A DNA stretch of 64,000 nucleotides from Yamagishiella unicocca (GCA_003116995.1 BDSL01000007.1:1798001-1862000); one strand, 5' to 3'; shown: positions 9,508-21,600, numbered from the stretch's first letter. The notes: a model not told the origin generated them from the sequence alone. A program made the numbers and translations.

Positions 9508-12180
9508 TCAAGCCCGCCCGCCGGCCCCGCCCTTCTTAGCTCGGCCTGGCGACTCCGCCACCTTCTCCGCCACGGCCGCCACGCCACCCTTGACGGCACT
9601 GGCGGCGTCGTGTACGACATCGCGAACTGTCTCAACCACCTTCCCCTTCATGCCGCCATTGCCCGCCTGCAACGCGGCCGCGTCTGCAGCGGCGGCGGTC
9701 TTGTCCGCCGCTGCAGCGGCGCCGCCGGCGGCCCTCTCCGCCGCGGCGGCGGTGGTCGCAGCGGCGGCGCCGAACGCACCCTGTGCCTGCTCCGCCACCT
9801 TGCTCGGGACCTCAGCCGCGCCGCCGATAATGCCGCCCGTGGCGGCCGCAACTGCCTCCTCGGCGCGCTCGGCCGCTGCGGTGGCGGCGGCCTTGGCCTT
9901 GTCCAGCAGCGAAACGCCCTCACCCTCCTCCGCCCTACTGCGGTACGACGTGTCCCCCAGCAGCCCCACAAAGGGCGACCACAGGTTCTCCGTGGCGGCG
10001 GGGACGTAGCCCAGCGCCAGACCGGCTAGCAGGCGGATCTGAGGGGCAGCCGAAAGGGGTTTTTGCTTATGTAAGCAACCAGCGCCACGCAATGTGGGGA
10101 CCCGCGCACGCGTGGCCTCAAGGCCCACTTTGGTGCAGGCCGGGCCGGATCGCGGCCCTGAGGGGGGAGGGAGGAAGGCCCTGAGGGGGGAGGGAGGAAC
10201 GAGGGGAACCAGTGGCGGCCCCAGTGGCACCTCGTAGCCCCAGCGCCCCCCGCCGCCCCCTCACCGGCAGCGGCATCTTGCCCAGGTTGAGCAGCTCCGA
10301 GTCCATGCACGTGACAACGTCCCTGGAGCCGTCATGCTCGGGCCCCTTCGACACCCGCAGGTGCATGATCCCCTGGGGGCGGTGACAGGGCGGTGGTGGG
10401 ATGAGGCGGACTCGCGGGGCGAGCTCGACAGCTCCCGCTATCGCCACCTGGCGGTCTCGCATCTGCCGCATCGCCTGGTGGGCAGCTACCCCACTGCGCG
10501 CAGTCACGCGCAGCCAGCCCCGCAGCCGCCAAGCTCCTGCGCCCCCCCTCCGGGTCCTTGCCGCGTCAACGGTTTTTATGCCCCCCCTGGGTCTTCCTCG
10601 ACCCCCCCCCGGGTCCCCATCTGCAGCTCCACCTTCCCCCCCCCGCGGGTCCCCACCAGCTCCTCCACCCTCCCGGATCCCCACCTGCAGCTTCTCCCCC
10701 CCCCGGGTCCCCACCTGCAGCTCCACCTGCCGCGGCAGCAGCCACGTGGCGGGCAGCCACCAGGGCCGGTGGGGCGCCAGGTGCACCAGCACCATCACCT
10801 CCAGCCGGGCGCGCTTCTCGTCGATCTCGCGCAACTGGAGGGAGGTGTGCGCCGTCGTGCGGGCAGAAGGCGGTGACAAGAAAGAGGGCTAGCCACCGGA
10901 AGTCCGTGTGAGAAGAAAAGGCGCGAGCGCCGTTCCGATGAAGAGAAGAACACAACGGCCCTTCCTCCCCTGCGCTACTCCCGGCCCCCGCTCACAAGTC
11001 CCCTGCCCCCACCCACCCACGCCCCTTCTCCTCCGACGATTCACCGGTTTTCCCCACCCATCGCCCCCCCACCTTGTACATGAGGGGCTTGAGTTCCACG
11101 TCAGCCAGCAGCCACTTGGACAGGTATGTGACGGCGCGGGCCGGATCGCGGCCCTGAGGGGCCAGGGAGGAACGAGAGGAGGCGAGAGGAAACCCGCAGG
11201 CCGGCACTGAAGAGGGAGGAGGCATGAGAGGAGACCCGTAGTTCGGAGGAAGGGCCGTTTCGGAGCCGGAAGTACGACACCGTACCGCACCACACCGCAC
11301 CACAGCCTACGGCCGCTCTCCCCCCCCCCGCAGTGGTCTCGCGCAGCCGCACCTGCAGGCTGGAGAAGGGTGTGTCCCAGGTGATCTCCAGGTCCAGGTG
11401 CTCCGAGGGGCCGCGGTGCTCCCACATCTGCCGGGCCTTGGCGAGGGACTGAGGGCGCGGGGGCCGGGGAGGGCGGGGAGGGATTGGCGAGAAAACCCGT
11501 TGGTACGGCGAGGGGGTGGCGAGAAAACCCGTTGCTACGGCGAGGGGCGGCAAGAAGACCCGGCTACACACGATATGAGACGGCGGACGGGAAGTAGCCG
11601 GAGGTTAGTTCTCGGACACACGTGCGGTGAGGGGGAGGGGAGAGGGCGGAAAGAGAAGGGGAGGCGGAGGCAGCGGAGGAGGTGGAGGAGGAGGAGGAGG
11701 CGGGAAGGCAGTTGAGACGAGCCGCAGGAACCCCCAGGAACCCCTAGGACCCCCTAGGACGCATGCGCTTCGTGAGGTGGCGGTGATGAGAAGGCTGGCG
11801 GCAAGCGCGGCGGCTGACAGGGTGCGTGTCCGTGCAGTGCATGTATGCGCAGCAGTCCGGCACCAGTCGGCCTTGCAGCGTCCAGGCATCCGAGGAACAG
11901 GCCTCTGAGGTCAAGGCTAACTAAGGAAGTGAGCACGGAAAGGGGCATTGGCGATTGAGCGATCGGTGCCGAGACCGAGTTCACTCGCCATAGCGCAGCG
12001 GCGGCGCAGCGAGCCACCCCTCAGCGCAGACCCCCGCAAGCCAGCCAAGGCACCCACCCGCAGCGCCTCCACGCTGGTCCGATAACGCGGGTGCAGGTGC
12101 TTGTAGTCGCGCCATTCGCCGTGGCCGTGGTGGGAGTGGAGGTGAGGGTGCGGGGGTGCGGAGGCGGCAGCGCCCGTCAT
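9508..12180 (-). CDS. Unrecognised conserved protein, paralogue A
   Basis: Not recognised. Six exons fit with phase 0 at every junction: 12180-12058, 11448-11353, 11153-11073, 10834-10715, 10372-10265 and 10038-9508. They give at least 352 residues from the ATG at 12180; the true start may lie in an upstream exon because the frame stays open for about 100 bases more. The core is shared block by block with the gene at 18622-21819: EWRDY..RY..SVEALR, EHLDLEITWD, GRDPARAV..LSKW, HRPWWLPATWLLPRQ, LRVSKGPEHDGSRDVVT and LALGYVPAATE..WSP.VGLLGDTSYR. An alanine-rich, probably helical tail of about 130 residues follows. The layout of the core (EITW strand, WWLP, DG..DVVT) loosely recalls SnoaL/NTF2-like plastid proteins such as DUF2358, but this is a guess. 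An alanine-rich N terminus would suit an organelle transit peptide. Confidence 0.75.
10143..10200 (-). repeat. Displaced copy of an exon-3 acceptor junction inside the last intron of paralogue A
   Basis: Plus-strand bases 10143-10166 repeat 11141-11164, which hold the acceptor and first 13 bases of the third exon of the same gene. The adjoining G-rich intron sequence is also similar. Within the copy a 23-base GGCCCTGAGGGGGGAGGGAGGAA unit is itself doubled. Confidence 0.75.
10603..10735 (-). repeat. Minisatellite copying the exon-4 end and its 5' splice site in paralogue A
   Basis: Read on the minus strand, the exon end AGCTGCAG followed by GTGGGGACCCGG recurs four times with variation (near 10728, 10694, 10660 and 10630), separated by G runs. 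The first copy is the functional junction judged by homology to the paralogue. The second copy also has an intact CAG|GTGGGG donor. Confidence 0.75.
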
Positions 12181-12637
12181 TGCAATCGTTGCTGCTGCTG
12201 CAAGAGCTGCTGCAGAAGAGGACGGACGATAGCCAGTTGGGTCTTTATCGCCAGTGGCTGGGGCGCAGTAGAGGAGGGATCACGAGCCGCGAAGGACCTT
12301 AAAAACGCCGACACGCGCCCTTCGATGCGTACGGCGACCGAGGCTGATGATGACAACAGACTGCCGCCGCTGTGGCCGCTGCCGACCCAGGCCGTCCGTG
12401 CGCTGCTGCCTGTCTGAAATCGCACATTGAATTCATAACTAGTACATAGGTTGCAGCTGGACCGGCGGAGGCGCATCGGCCGGCGTAGTACCAGCGATCA
12501 GGCCCGCGGGTCGCTCCAACCGAGGAGGCGCGACACTGCACCCAATCCTGCAAATGCCGAATGCGGCTGATGTCCGCGCGATGGCTACCCTTAGCCGCCA
12601 CATATGCGCCACATCCTGCATCTTAAAAAAAAGCCAA

Positions 12638-15600
12638 TCACTGGTGACTGGTGGAGGCCCCACCTACCGCGCTCTGAGAAAACGGTCCGACCGCACCCTC
12701 ACGGCGGTCCCAACCCACGGGTCCGCCCCATCCGTGTGGTGCCTTGCCCCCGACCCATCTCCTCCCTTTGCTAGGCTCTTCTCCACCATCCTCTCCCCAC
12801 ATGCCTCTTGCACTCCAGCCGCAAGCAGCCCGCATGTTCAAGATTAATGCCTTCAGCCGTTTTTCGTTAATAATAACGGACTCGCTGTTCGTGACACCTG
12901 GCAGCACCTGTCAGCGGTGCCCCTGCCCCCACAGCGCCTCGTCACTCGCCTCCCCCCCTCCGCCCCCCTCGCCCCCTCCAAAACCTGTCGGCGCTTCAAC
13001 GCGGATGGCCTTGTTTTCGGCGACCAGCGCGGTCAGCCGGGGTCTGCCCGCGGGCCCCCGCCCGTCTCGTTCCTGCCGTACTCGGCCATGCTGAGGTCCC
13101 CCGTGTGGAAGCGGCCCACTAAGAAGTACCCGCTGCTGTCGGACATGCTTTCCAATACGGTGGTTTCGCCGCCCGTCTCGCTCACCACCACCCCGGACAC
13201 CTGGAGGACGGGGAGGACGGGGAGGACGGGGAGGACGGGGAGGACGGGGAGGAAAAGGGGGTTATGTAAAAGGACCGTGAACTCGCCTTGGGAAATGGAG
13301 TGGGTGCATAGCCTTCGGACACCGGGACGTGCGCGCATGCCACTACTACGCGGGAGGTAATGGGGGGAGGAACGGGGGAGGAGGCGTAGGAGGAGGCGGG
13401 GGTGCGTGGTTCAAGGGGCCAGCGGGGGTAGGTGAGGAGGTTGCGGTGGGGGGAGGGGCGCCGCAGCGCACCTTGAACTTGCGCCCCCCGCTGCTGGTGG
13501 CCGCCAGCACCGTCACCCTCACGGCGCAGCGGTCGGATTGCGTCACGTTGATGCGCGCCAGGTAGGTCTGAGGCACCCGGGGGGGAGGGCGGGGGGCGGG
13601 ATGTATAAAAACGGGGGGGGAGGGCGGGGGGCGGGGAGAGGACGCGGGGGGAGGGGAGGTGTGAGAGGGAACGCGGCGGGAGGCTTCGAGGAAGACGCGG
13701 CGCGGGTTACAATAAAAGAACCGGTAACTCGACTGGGGAAATGTAGTGGGTGCATAGCCTTCGGACACCGGGACGCGCGCGCATGCTACTGGACTAGGGT
13801 GGCCGGCCACACACAGACGAGACGACGGGGCGCGGGGGGCGGTATGAGCGCCTGGCTGTGCGGGGCTGGGAAGCGGACATTGGGAGGAGCTAGGAGGTCC
13901 AGGGAGGGCGGGGGGCTGGGCTGGAACCCCAACCACACAACACCCCGTGTGCCTCCTCACCGCCTCCCCCCCCGTCCACCGACCCCCGCCCCGCCCACCT
14001 GCGACACCCGCTCCGTGATGTTGGCATCCACCACCAGCGACCCGCAGGAGCAGCCGGAGGTGCAGCTGGGGGAGCAGGGGGGAGGTACCAGGGGGGGAAG
14101 AGGTCGTGACGGGGATGAGGTCGTGACAGGGATGAGGCCATCATGGGGCCCGGCGCACCTCATGTTGTACCCCACCCCGCCTCGTCAGGAGCACTTGCGG
14201 CAGCTAGCACCTGCGGCAGTGAGCGCTGACCCCAAGCCGGCGATGAGGCACATCTTCGGGCACGGTAAAACACACACACACACACACACACTTCCCCCCA
14301 GCCCCGACCCAGCAGAGCTCCCTCCCTCCCTCCCCCGCCCCCCCCCACGCACCTGATCTCCGCCGTGCCCATGTGTTCGTACGAGCGCAGGTGCAGCAGG
14401 AACACGGGCACCAGCGCCCCCGGCTCCAGCAGCGAGGGCGGCCGGCGGGTGTCGAGCAGCAGCTCCAGGCGGGGGGCGGGGGAGGCGGCGGGGTCGGCCC
14501 AATCCGCCACGAAGCCCCACTTGGGCTTCAGCGGGGTGCCCTCGTCCATTGGGGCGAACCCCTCTGCAGAGGTGACCACTTGGCGGAAGCCCTCACCCAC
14601 CACACACATCGTACTGTTGGGGGTCACGTTGCCTGTGTTGGGTTTGGGTCCGGGGGAGAGAAGGCCCGAGGGGGGGGGAGAAGACCCGGTTCCATGACAA
14701 CCATGGGTGGGGGGCAAGGGGGTAGGGTTTATGATGGGCGTGGGGTGGGCACGGAAGGACCAGGCAGACGAAGCTTGGATGGTGTGGGTTAGGACGGTGA
14801 GGTGGGTTGGGGTGGGTTAGGGTGGTGGGACGGGGGGCGCAAGTGGCGGGTGTGCGGGTTGGGCGGGTTGTGAGCCCGCCGTGGCAGCTCATGACCAGAC
14901 AGCCAGGCGGGAGGGCCGGGAGCAGGAGGCGGAGGAGGGTGCTCGGCAGGGCCCTCCCCGCCACCCGGCTGCCCCGATCCGAGCAGCCCCGCACTGACCC
15001 ACCCCAGAGGCAGGTCCTCCGTCGTGGCCCCCACATCCAACCACACGGCTTTCCTCTCACACCTCCACTCCTCGCACCCTGGTACATGGGCGGCGGCAGG
15101 TGCCGGTGCAGCGTCGCCGTGTCATCGGCGCCCCATGGGTCGGTCGTCAGCATCTCCATCGCCGTGCTCTGCAGCAGGTGCACCACCAGATCCGACATGC
15201 AGCGGAACCCGGGGTCGCCCGGGTGGAAGTCTTGGGGTGAAGAGGGGGAAGGGGCGAGGGGAGAGGGGGAGAGATGGGAGGGGGGAGGGGGATATTGGCG
15301 GTTTGGAGGTTGAGCGGATGCTGTCGGAGCGGAAGCGGCCGCCATTCCCTTCGCCATCCCCCGCCTGGACCTCATTGACAGCAGTGGGAGGGGACCCTAT
15401 AACCCTCCCCCCTCGCCCTCCCACAACCCCCCTCCCCCACCGGTGAACGTCTGGTTCCATAGCCAGCCCTCCTGGCGCTCGAAAGCCGCCAGCTGGTACA
15501 GCGCCGTACGCAACGAGAGGTACGGCACGTCGTAGTAATGCGACAGGGAGGCTGTGGACGGGCGGGGTTTGGAGCGGGGAGCGGAGGGGCGGGGAGGGGT

Positions 15601-17761
15601 GGGGCAGGGTCCAGGAACGGGCCCAACGGACACGAGATCATCAGATCCGGGGTGGGTGGGAGTTGGGGGCCGAACCAACCCCGGCCCCCCGCCAGGTCGC
15701 CAAGTGCCACCTTGACGAATCGCGATCTCTCCCCTCGCGCCCCCGCGCCTCCCGGCCCAACCTGCCCCAACCCCCTCAAAACATCTTACCTAAACGGTTT
15801 TTCTCGCATCCACGGGTCTTCCTCGAAGCCCCAACCCCCCAGCTGCCGGCTCCCGCCCCCACCCTGTCTTTTTCGTGTCAACGGTTTTCACGCCACCCCC
15901 CACCCCGCCTCTCACGGACGCTACACACAAACCCACCATCCACGTCCTCGCTGGTGAAGTAGAACCCCCGGTGCTGGTCGTTGTTCTCCGGGTACATGGC
16001 CATGCCGTACATGGGGACCTGCAGCACAGACGGCCTCCCTTACATGTGGAGTTGGGTCGGGACGTCCCACCTGCTGGCTCCACCACCGTAATCCCTACAC
16101 GCCGCTCTGTCTCCTGCGCTTCCTCGCCGCACCTGCATCATGATCACCGCCGGCTGACCCGGCAGCGCCAGCAGCCGCCGAAGCAGCCGCTCCATCTTCT
16201 TGACCACCCCGTTGTCGAAAACGCGGTTCTCGTAGCCTGATCAGGGCACACCGAACCACAGGGCCCATCTAGGTGATGCTTCCTATGAACACACGGCAGG
16301 CTCTACGGTGTAGCAGCGGGGTCGTAAAAATATTGGGCAGGGGGATTTGGGTCCACGGAAATGGAGCCCGCAGGGGGGATGGGGAATTGGGGGTTTTCGC
16401 GAAGCGTACACGAGGCCTCCCCTCCGCCCCTGCCCGCCCCTCCGCACACACGCGGGCAGCACCCCCGCCCCCGCTCCCCCAGTCCCTCTCCTCACCGCCA
16501 CCGCCACCACACAACATAGTGCCGCAGGTTGCGTCCTCCGCTCACCATCGTTCATGCCGTACTCCACCAGCACCAAATCCACATCTGGATCCACGGACTG
16601 CTCCAGGCACATGACCATGTACGACGAGGGTGTGGCGGGTACGGCTCCGTTGCGGGCCTTGATGTTGGCCGAGGGGAAGGCATCTATCTTCGAGGGGCTC
16701 GAGGGGCGGCGGTCGAGCGAGGGGCACCCGAGGAGAGGGGCACCCGCGGAAACAGTCGAGAGGAGGGGACGGGGGGGTTGCCGGGGGTTCTCTCAACAGA
16801 GGATGTGAGGGGGCCGTTAAGGCGGCAATGGTGTTCGGCGGTGGTGGGGGGAAGTGCAGCTGTGTGGGGTTGGGAGCAGGTGGGCGTCCGTCGGTCTGTC
16901 GATCAGGGGTTCAAGGGTCTGAGGGGTCGGGAAAGGGGGGAGGCTGCGCTGCCCCGGCCACCATCGCTCCCCCGCCAGAACCATCCACCCCCCCAGTTAG
17001 GTTCTGCCCTGCGTGTCCTATGTCGTGTAACCAGGTCTTCTCGCTGCCCCCCAGTACCCACCATCCACCTCGCCAGCACACTGAACCAGTCGGTGGTGCC
17101 GATCACACTGGCCCCCTGGCCCCAGGAGATGCTGGAGAGGGGAGGGGAGGGCGGGACAGACCGCAGTGGGGGAAGAGCGGGTTGGCCGGGCGTATAATCT
17201 TGAATGCGTTTCCCCGTACCCAGCCACCCATCTTCCCACCCAATCAATCTAGCTATCAAATCCATCCGCAGCACCTTGCAAGACAAACATAGCCGTAGGG
17301 GCCACACACCCGCAGCACCAGCACCCTCCCCGCCGCCCCTCTTCCCAGCCCCCACACCCCAAAAGCGACCCTTCGCTTCCTTGCCCCGCGACGAGGCCCC
17401 ACCTGCCCCCCACCACTCCGATCTTCATGCTCTTGTGACCGCTGAGCAGGTCTCGAACGAAGCGCCGCAGCCGCACCCGGGGCCCCCAGTAGCCCACACC
17501 CGCCTTGAGCTGCGCAGAGGGCAGCAGGAAGGGGTAGTCCAGCAGGGGGGCCAGAAGGCTGCCCAGGGGGACCTTATTGACGGTCACATTGGCGATCGGC
17601 TGGGAGGAGCGGCGCCACAGCCGCTCCTGCCGCACTGCCGTGCGCTTCACGTATTCGGCAGGTTCTGGTAGCGCGCTAGCCGTGGCGTTGGAGGAGACGG
17701 AGATGCAAAAAGGTACTGAGAGGGTGAAGAGCAGCCCGGCGATGAGGTGCAAAGCGCGCAT
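12638..17761 (-). CDS. Secreted SGNH/GDSL-like hydrolase (with an apparent frameshift near its 3' end)
   Basis: Predicted extracellular esterase. The ATG at 17761 opens a signal peptide (MRALHLIAGLLFTLSVPF). Exons: 17761-17403, 17131-17062, 16687-16546, 16236-16133, 16018-15937, 15551-15441, 15230-15078, 14632-14353, 14065-13999, 13567-13472, 13200-12985 and 12897-12638. SGNH landmarks are KIGVVGGSISWGQG (block I, GGS instead of GDS), LVLVEYGMND (block III, GxND) and TDFHPGDPG (block V). In block V the Asp and His are one residue closer than the usual DxxH. A C-terminal beta-rich part contains SYEHMGTAEI and CTSGCSCGSLVVDA. The exon starting at 13200 reads into a TGA at 13035-13033, but the next frame continues with ALVAENKAIRVEA and splices in phase to VTNSESVIINEKRL. 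One missing base in the G4 run at 13039-13042 would explain this. The AAG acceptor at 16688 is non-typical and uncertain. Confidence 0.8.
13201..13252 (-). repeat. 10-bp repeat forming the acceptor pyrimidine tract of an SGNH-hydrolase intron
   Basis: Five copies of GAGGACGGGG (plus strand) directly abut the exon that starts at 13200. On the minus strand they make a CCCCGTCCTC tract ending in CCTCCAG. Confidence 0.85.
13258..13795. repeat. Pair of direct repeats of about 90 bp in SGNH-hydrolase introns
   Basis: Bases 13261-13345 and 13708-13790 share GGTAACTCG/GTGAACTCG, then GGGAAATG.AGTGGGTGCA and TAGCCTTCGGACACCGGGAC, then CGCGCATGC.ACT. The copies lie in the introns on either side of the exon at 13472-13567. 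A related GGCTCCGGTAACTCG fragment occurs near 5418 in an AP4E1 intron. Confidence 0.8.
14269..14290. repeat. (CA)n microsatellite
   Basis: About eleven CA dinucleotides lie in an intron of the SGNH-hydrolase gene. Confidence 0.9.
16995..17050 (+). repeat. Dispersed repeat, 'GTTCTGCCCT...GGTCTTCTCGC' family
   Basis: TAGGTTCTGCCCT, then TCCTATGTCGTGTAACC, then AGGTCTTCTCGC. Closely similar copies occur at 31409-31458 and 49433-49460 in the same orientation, and at 62187-62229 inverted. This copy lies in an SGNH-hydrolase intron. Confidence 0.7.
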
Positions 17762-18621
17762 CGGAGGCGATGCCGGAGCCGCGACCCGGCCCGCCGCAGG
17801 CCGTCAAAACCGGCGTTGCTTCTTGTGTGATATTAGCATGAACATAGTGGCGTTGTTTTGTTGTTACTACTAGTAGTAAGGGCCCACGCTAGCCTTCGTG
17901 AATCATGCAGCTCTTAATGATCACCACTCCACCAGGCAGTTCTCTAACGATTGTCGTCAAGCTGGCAGAAGCTCTTCCCTGTGTAGGCATTTTGTGATTG
18001 AAAGCGGAATTTTGCTGCAATATATCAGCTACTGCGGGGCTCTGGTGGTTGGACGGGTACAGTACAGCAACCCGTGGCATGGCTGGCATGATAAGGTAAC
18101 GACAATTGGACATACCCCACCCACAGCATTTGCCTATGGGCCCTTCCACTCTCAGGGCCCGCTTGCACTGCCCGTCCCACAACGCCTGTTCCCGCCCGCC
18201 GACTGCCCTCGACTATTTTGCACACCTAGCTCGGCCAGTGGCTTGCAAGATGGACAGCCTGTTCATTACAGCAACTGATACGGCGATCAACAGAGACAAC
18301 TGCCTGTGCACCAAACCTCACGGCCACAACGACACCGGCTACTGACGCTTCAGGGCTCTGGGTGGGTCGGCGCCTGTAACACGCACCCTGCACGGTTGCG
18401 GGTGATACGGATACTAGTACGGATACTGGCACTGGTGCTGATACGGATACTGGTGCTCATACTGTTACTGGTGGCCCCTCAACTTGATAGCGCATCCCAG
18501 TAACCCCATCTGGGTCGCCAACACACGACCCTCTCAAGATCAGCAAAAGGGCTCGCTCCTCCACATCCTCACCCCTCGCCTAGGCCTCTCAGCCACGATG
18601 CCACATCCGCATGACTCATCC
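17762..18621. other. Intergenic region between tandem minus-strand genes
   Basis: This holds the promoter of the SGNH-hydrolase gene and the 3' flank of paralogue B. TTACA at 18266-18270, the complement of TGTAA, is a candidate polyadenylation signal for paralogue B. From about 18395 to 18472 an imperfect GATACTGGTGCTGATACG repeat is present. No gene is visible. Confidence 0.45.
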
Positions 18622-21600
18622 TCAGCTGTGACCCGCCACGGCCGCCTTAGCGCGACCCGCCGCCTCCGTCACCTTCTCAGCACCCACCGCCACACCGCCC
18701 TTGACGGCGCCGGCCACCTCATGTACGGCGCCCCGGACCGCCTCCGCCGCGCCGTGCGCCGTACGCTTGACGCCGCCCAGCACCCCGGCGGAGGCGCCGC
18801 CCGCGGCGGTGTCAACTGCGCCGGCGGCCCGGTCGGCGGCGCCGGTGGCGGCGTCGGCTGCGGAGGCGACGGCGCCCTTGGCGCCTGCGGCTGCGGCTGT
18901 GACTGCCTGCTGGGTGCGGTCTGCGGCTGCGGTGGCCGCCGCCTGCGCTGCAGAGGTGGCCTGGTGGAGCAGCGAGGGGTGCTCCTCCGCCCGGGTGCGG
19001 TACGACGTGTCCCCCAGCAGCCCCACCAGGGGGGACCAGAGAGGCTCCGTGGCGGCTGGGACGTAGCCCATGGCTAGGCCGGACAGCAGGCGGAGCTGCG
19101 GACAAGGACGCAATGCGCGGGGAGAGTGGCGGGCGAAGGGATGGGGGAAGTGTAGCAGCGTGTGGCGGTGGCGGCCGGGAGGAGGGGGGCCCGGCCGGAT
19201 GGCGCGGCTGGGGGCTCGGCGTCCAAGACGATGGTGGTGGTGATAGTGGTGTATGACTCCAGCGCTAAACTCCGCCGCTCCATTGCTCAAAAGGCTGTAG
19301 CCCCGCCCCCTTGTGCCTCTCCGCTCCCCTTCCCTTCCCCTCTCCGCCCCACCGGCATGGGCAGCTTGGGCGCGTTGTGGATGGAGCCGTCGATGAGGGT
19401 CACCACGTCCTTGGAGCCGTCAGCGGAGGGGCCCTTGCTGATGCGGAGCTTCACGGTGGCCTGTGGACAGAGAGGGGGGTGGGGCGAGGGCGGTTGGCGG
19501 TTGGCAGTTGGGGGGTTTTGGAGACGGTTGGATGGATGTTGCGAAGGGGCGGCAGGGTGCAACTGTCGGAGCGGGGATACACAGCTCAAAGCCCCCACCC
19601 GACTTCTCCCCCCCACACAACCTTCAGTCCCCTAATTCCTGTCCAAACACGCTCAAAAGGAAAATCTAGAAGACTTCTGAAGTATCGTAGGGAAAGAGAC
19701 AGCTGCGCCCCCCCAGCCGCCTGCCCTTCCCTCCTCACCATCAGGGTCAGCTGCCGCGGCAGCAGCCACGTGGCGGGCAGCCACCAGGGCCGGTGGGGCC
19801 GCACCCGCGATTGCACCAGCATCTCGACAGCGGTGCGCCGGGAGTCCAACTCGGCCAGCTGGGGGGACGGGGAAGGGGGCGGCGTAGAAAGGGGGCGGCG
19901 TAGGGGGTAGTGTAGGGAGGGGGATTTCCGTAGCAGCGGAATGAATGATGCAGTGCAACCTGGGAAGTCTGCAAGTCCTTACCTCCGCAGGCGTTTCGCT
20001 GCAGCTGTCCACTGCCCTAGCTGCCGGCCAGCCCCCTCCCTCTTCCCCCTCGCCCTCTTGCCACCCACCCCATAATTCCCACCTTGACCATCATGGGCTC
20101 GACCTCCACGATTGCGGCCCACTTGGCCAGCCACACCGCCACACGCATGGGGTCACGGCCCTGGCAGCAACCCACCGGGGGAAGGGGCAAGGGGGGAGGG
20201 GAACGCGCAGGGGACGACGGGGTTAGGTCCCGGAAGAAGGGGCCTTTTGCGAGCGCGGTGATGTGGGTTTACTTCATGAGAACTGAGGTGCAGTCTGCGG
20301 TAGTCTCGCTGCCGAGGGCGTCCAACACGGGTGGCTGCCACTGCCACAACCACTGGCTCACTGCCGCCGCCCCCATGCACGCCTCCATGCACGTCTCCAT
20401 GCACGTCTCCATGCAAGCCGCCTTCACTTCCTCCAGCTGCGGCCCCGAGGGCCCCCCACCCGACCCCCCCGTGCCTCCCCCTGCCTGTCCCCCAGCCGCT
20501 GTCGCCCTCTGCCCCCACCTGCAGCCATATCGGCGGCACGTCCCAGGTGACCTCCACGTCCAGGTGCTCCGCGGCGTCCCAGTGCTGCTCCATCATGCGG
20601 GCGGCGGCCAGGGACTGCCCGCGAGGGTGAGTCGAGGGAGGGGGCAGCGGAAGGGTAAGATGCGACGGCGGAGGGGGGAGGCTGAATGGAAGCCATGGTG
20701 CGTCGCATTCAGAGAGGACGAGCGAGCGGATTCGGGAGTGCTGCAGGGGTCAGGGTCTCGTGGTCGCACCGACAAGGTAGGCCAGCAAGGTGCCGTACAG
20801 GGACGATGTGGGGCATCGCAGCACTCCCACCCGCCCCGGGCCGCACGCTCGCACCCCACCCACTCACCCGCAGCGCCTCCACGCTGGCCTTGTAGCGGTC
20901 AGGCAGGGAGGCGTAGTCCCGCCATTCGGGGTGGACGGTGCCCTGGCCGCCGGGAGGGGCCGAGGTGGTGGCCATTACCGCTGGTTGTGTAGAGGCAGGT
21001 ACGGCTGACTGCGGAGCGGCCTGGAGAGGCGTCGCCTGGAAAGGCAGTGAGGTGAGGCCGTCAGCCGCTGAGGCTGTCAGGCCGCTGAGCAGCAGCAGCG
21101 CGGTGGCAGCGGTGTCGGCCGCAATTTCTTCTGCAGCGGCGGCGGCGGCGACGACGTCACCCAGTGACGCAATCTCAGGCGTCACAAAGCTGCTGTCGAA
21201 GGCTGGCAACAGAACAGAGCCCAAGACCGCCTCCTCAAGCGTGCCGCCCACGATGATCGACGTGCCAACGGCGACGGCGGCTGTAACCACTCCCTCACTC
21301 CCGTCCTCCTCCTCCTCCTCGTGTGGCTGCAAAGCCGGTGACGCGGCCGCGTTGAGGTAGTCTACGGCTCCACTGGGATCGTATACGCCGTACACTCCCG
21401 CGGGGTCGGGCGAATCGGCCGTGGCGGCGCGGGCTGGCGGCGGCGGCGGCGGTGCTCCCTGGCGGCCCTCCAAGAGCGGCAACACGTCGCCCTCGGGCAC
21501 AAACGGCTGGGCGGCGAAGGCTGCGTCCAGCTGGGTCGAGCTCGCCGTGTCGAGCAGCTGGTTGTAGCTGATAGATCCGGCTGTGGAGGCGGGGCCGAGC

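Noticed and set aside
10118..10879. Continuous frame through two exons and an intron of paralogue A
   Set aside because: The intron is merely open by composition; exon borders and lengths match paralogue B, where the intron is not open.
14880..15048. Possible extra SGNH-hydrolase exon (VWLDVGATTEDLPLGW)
   Set aside because: Joining 15078 to 14632 is in phase and fits the expected family layout; the candidate has a weak acceptor and ends in low-complexity sequence.
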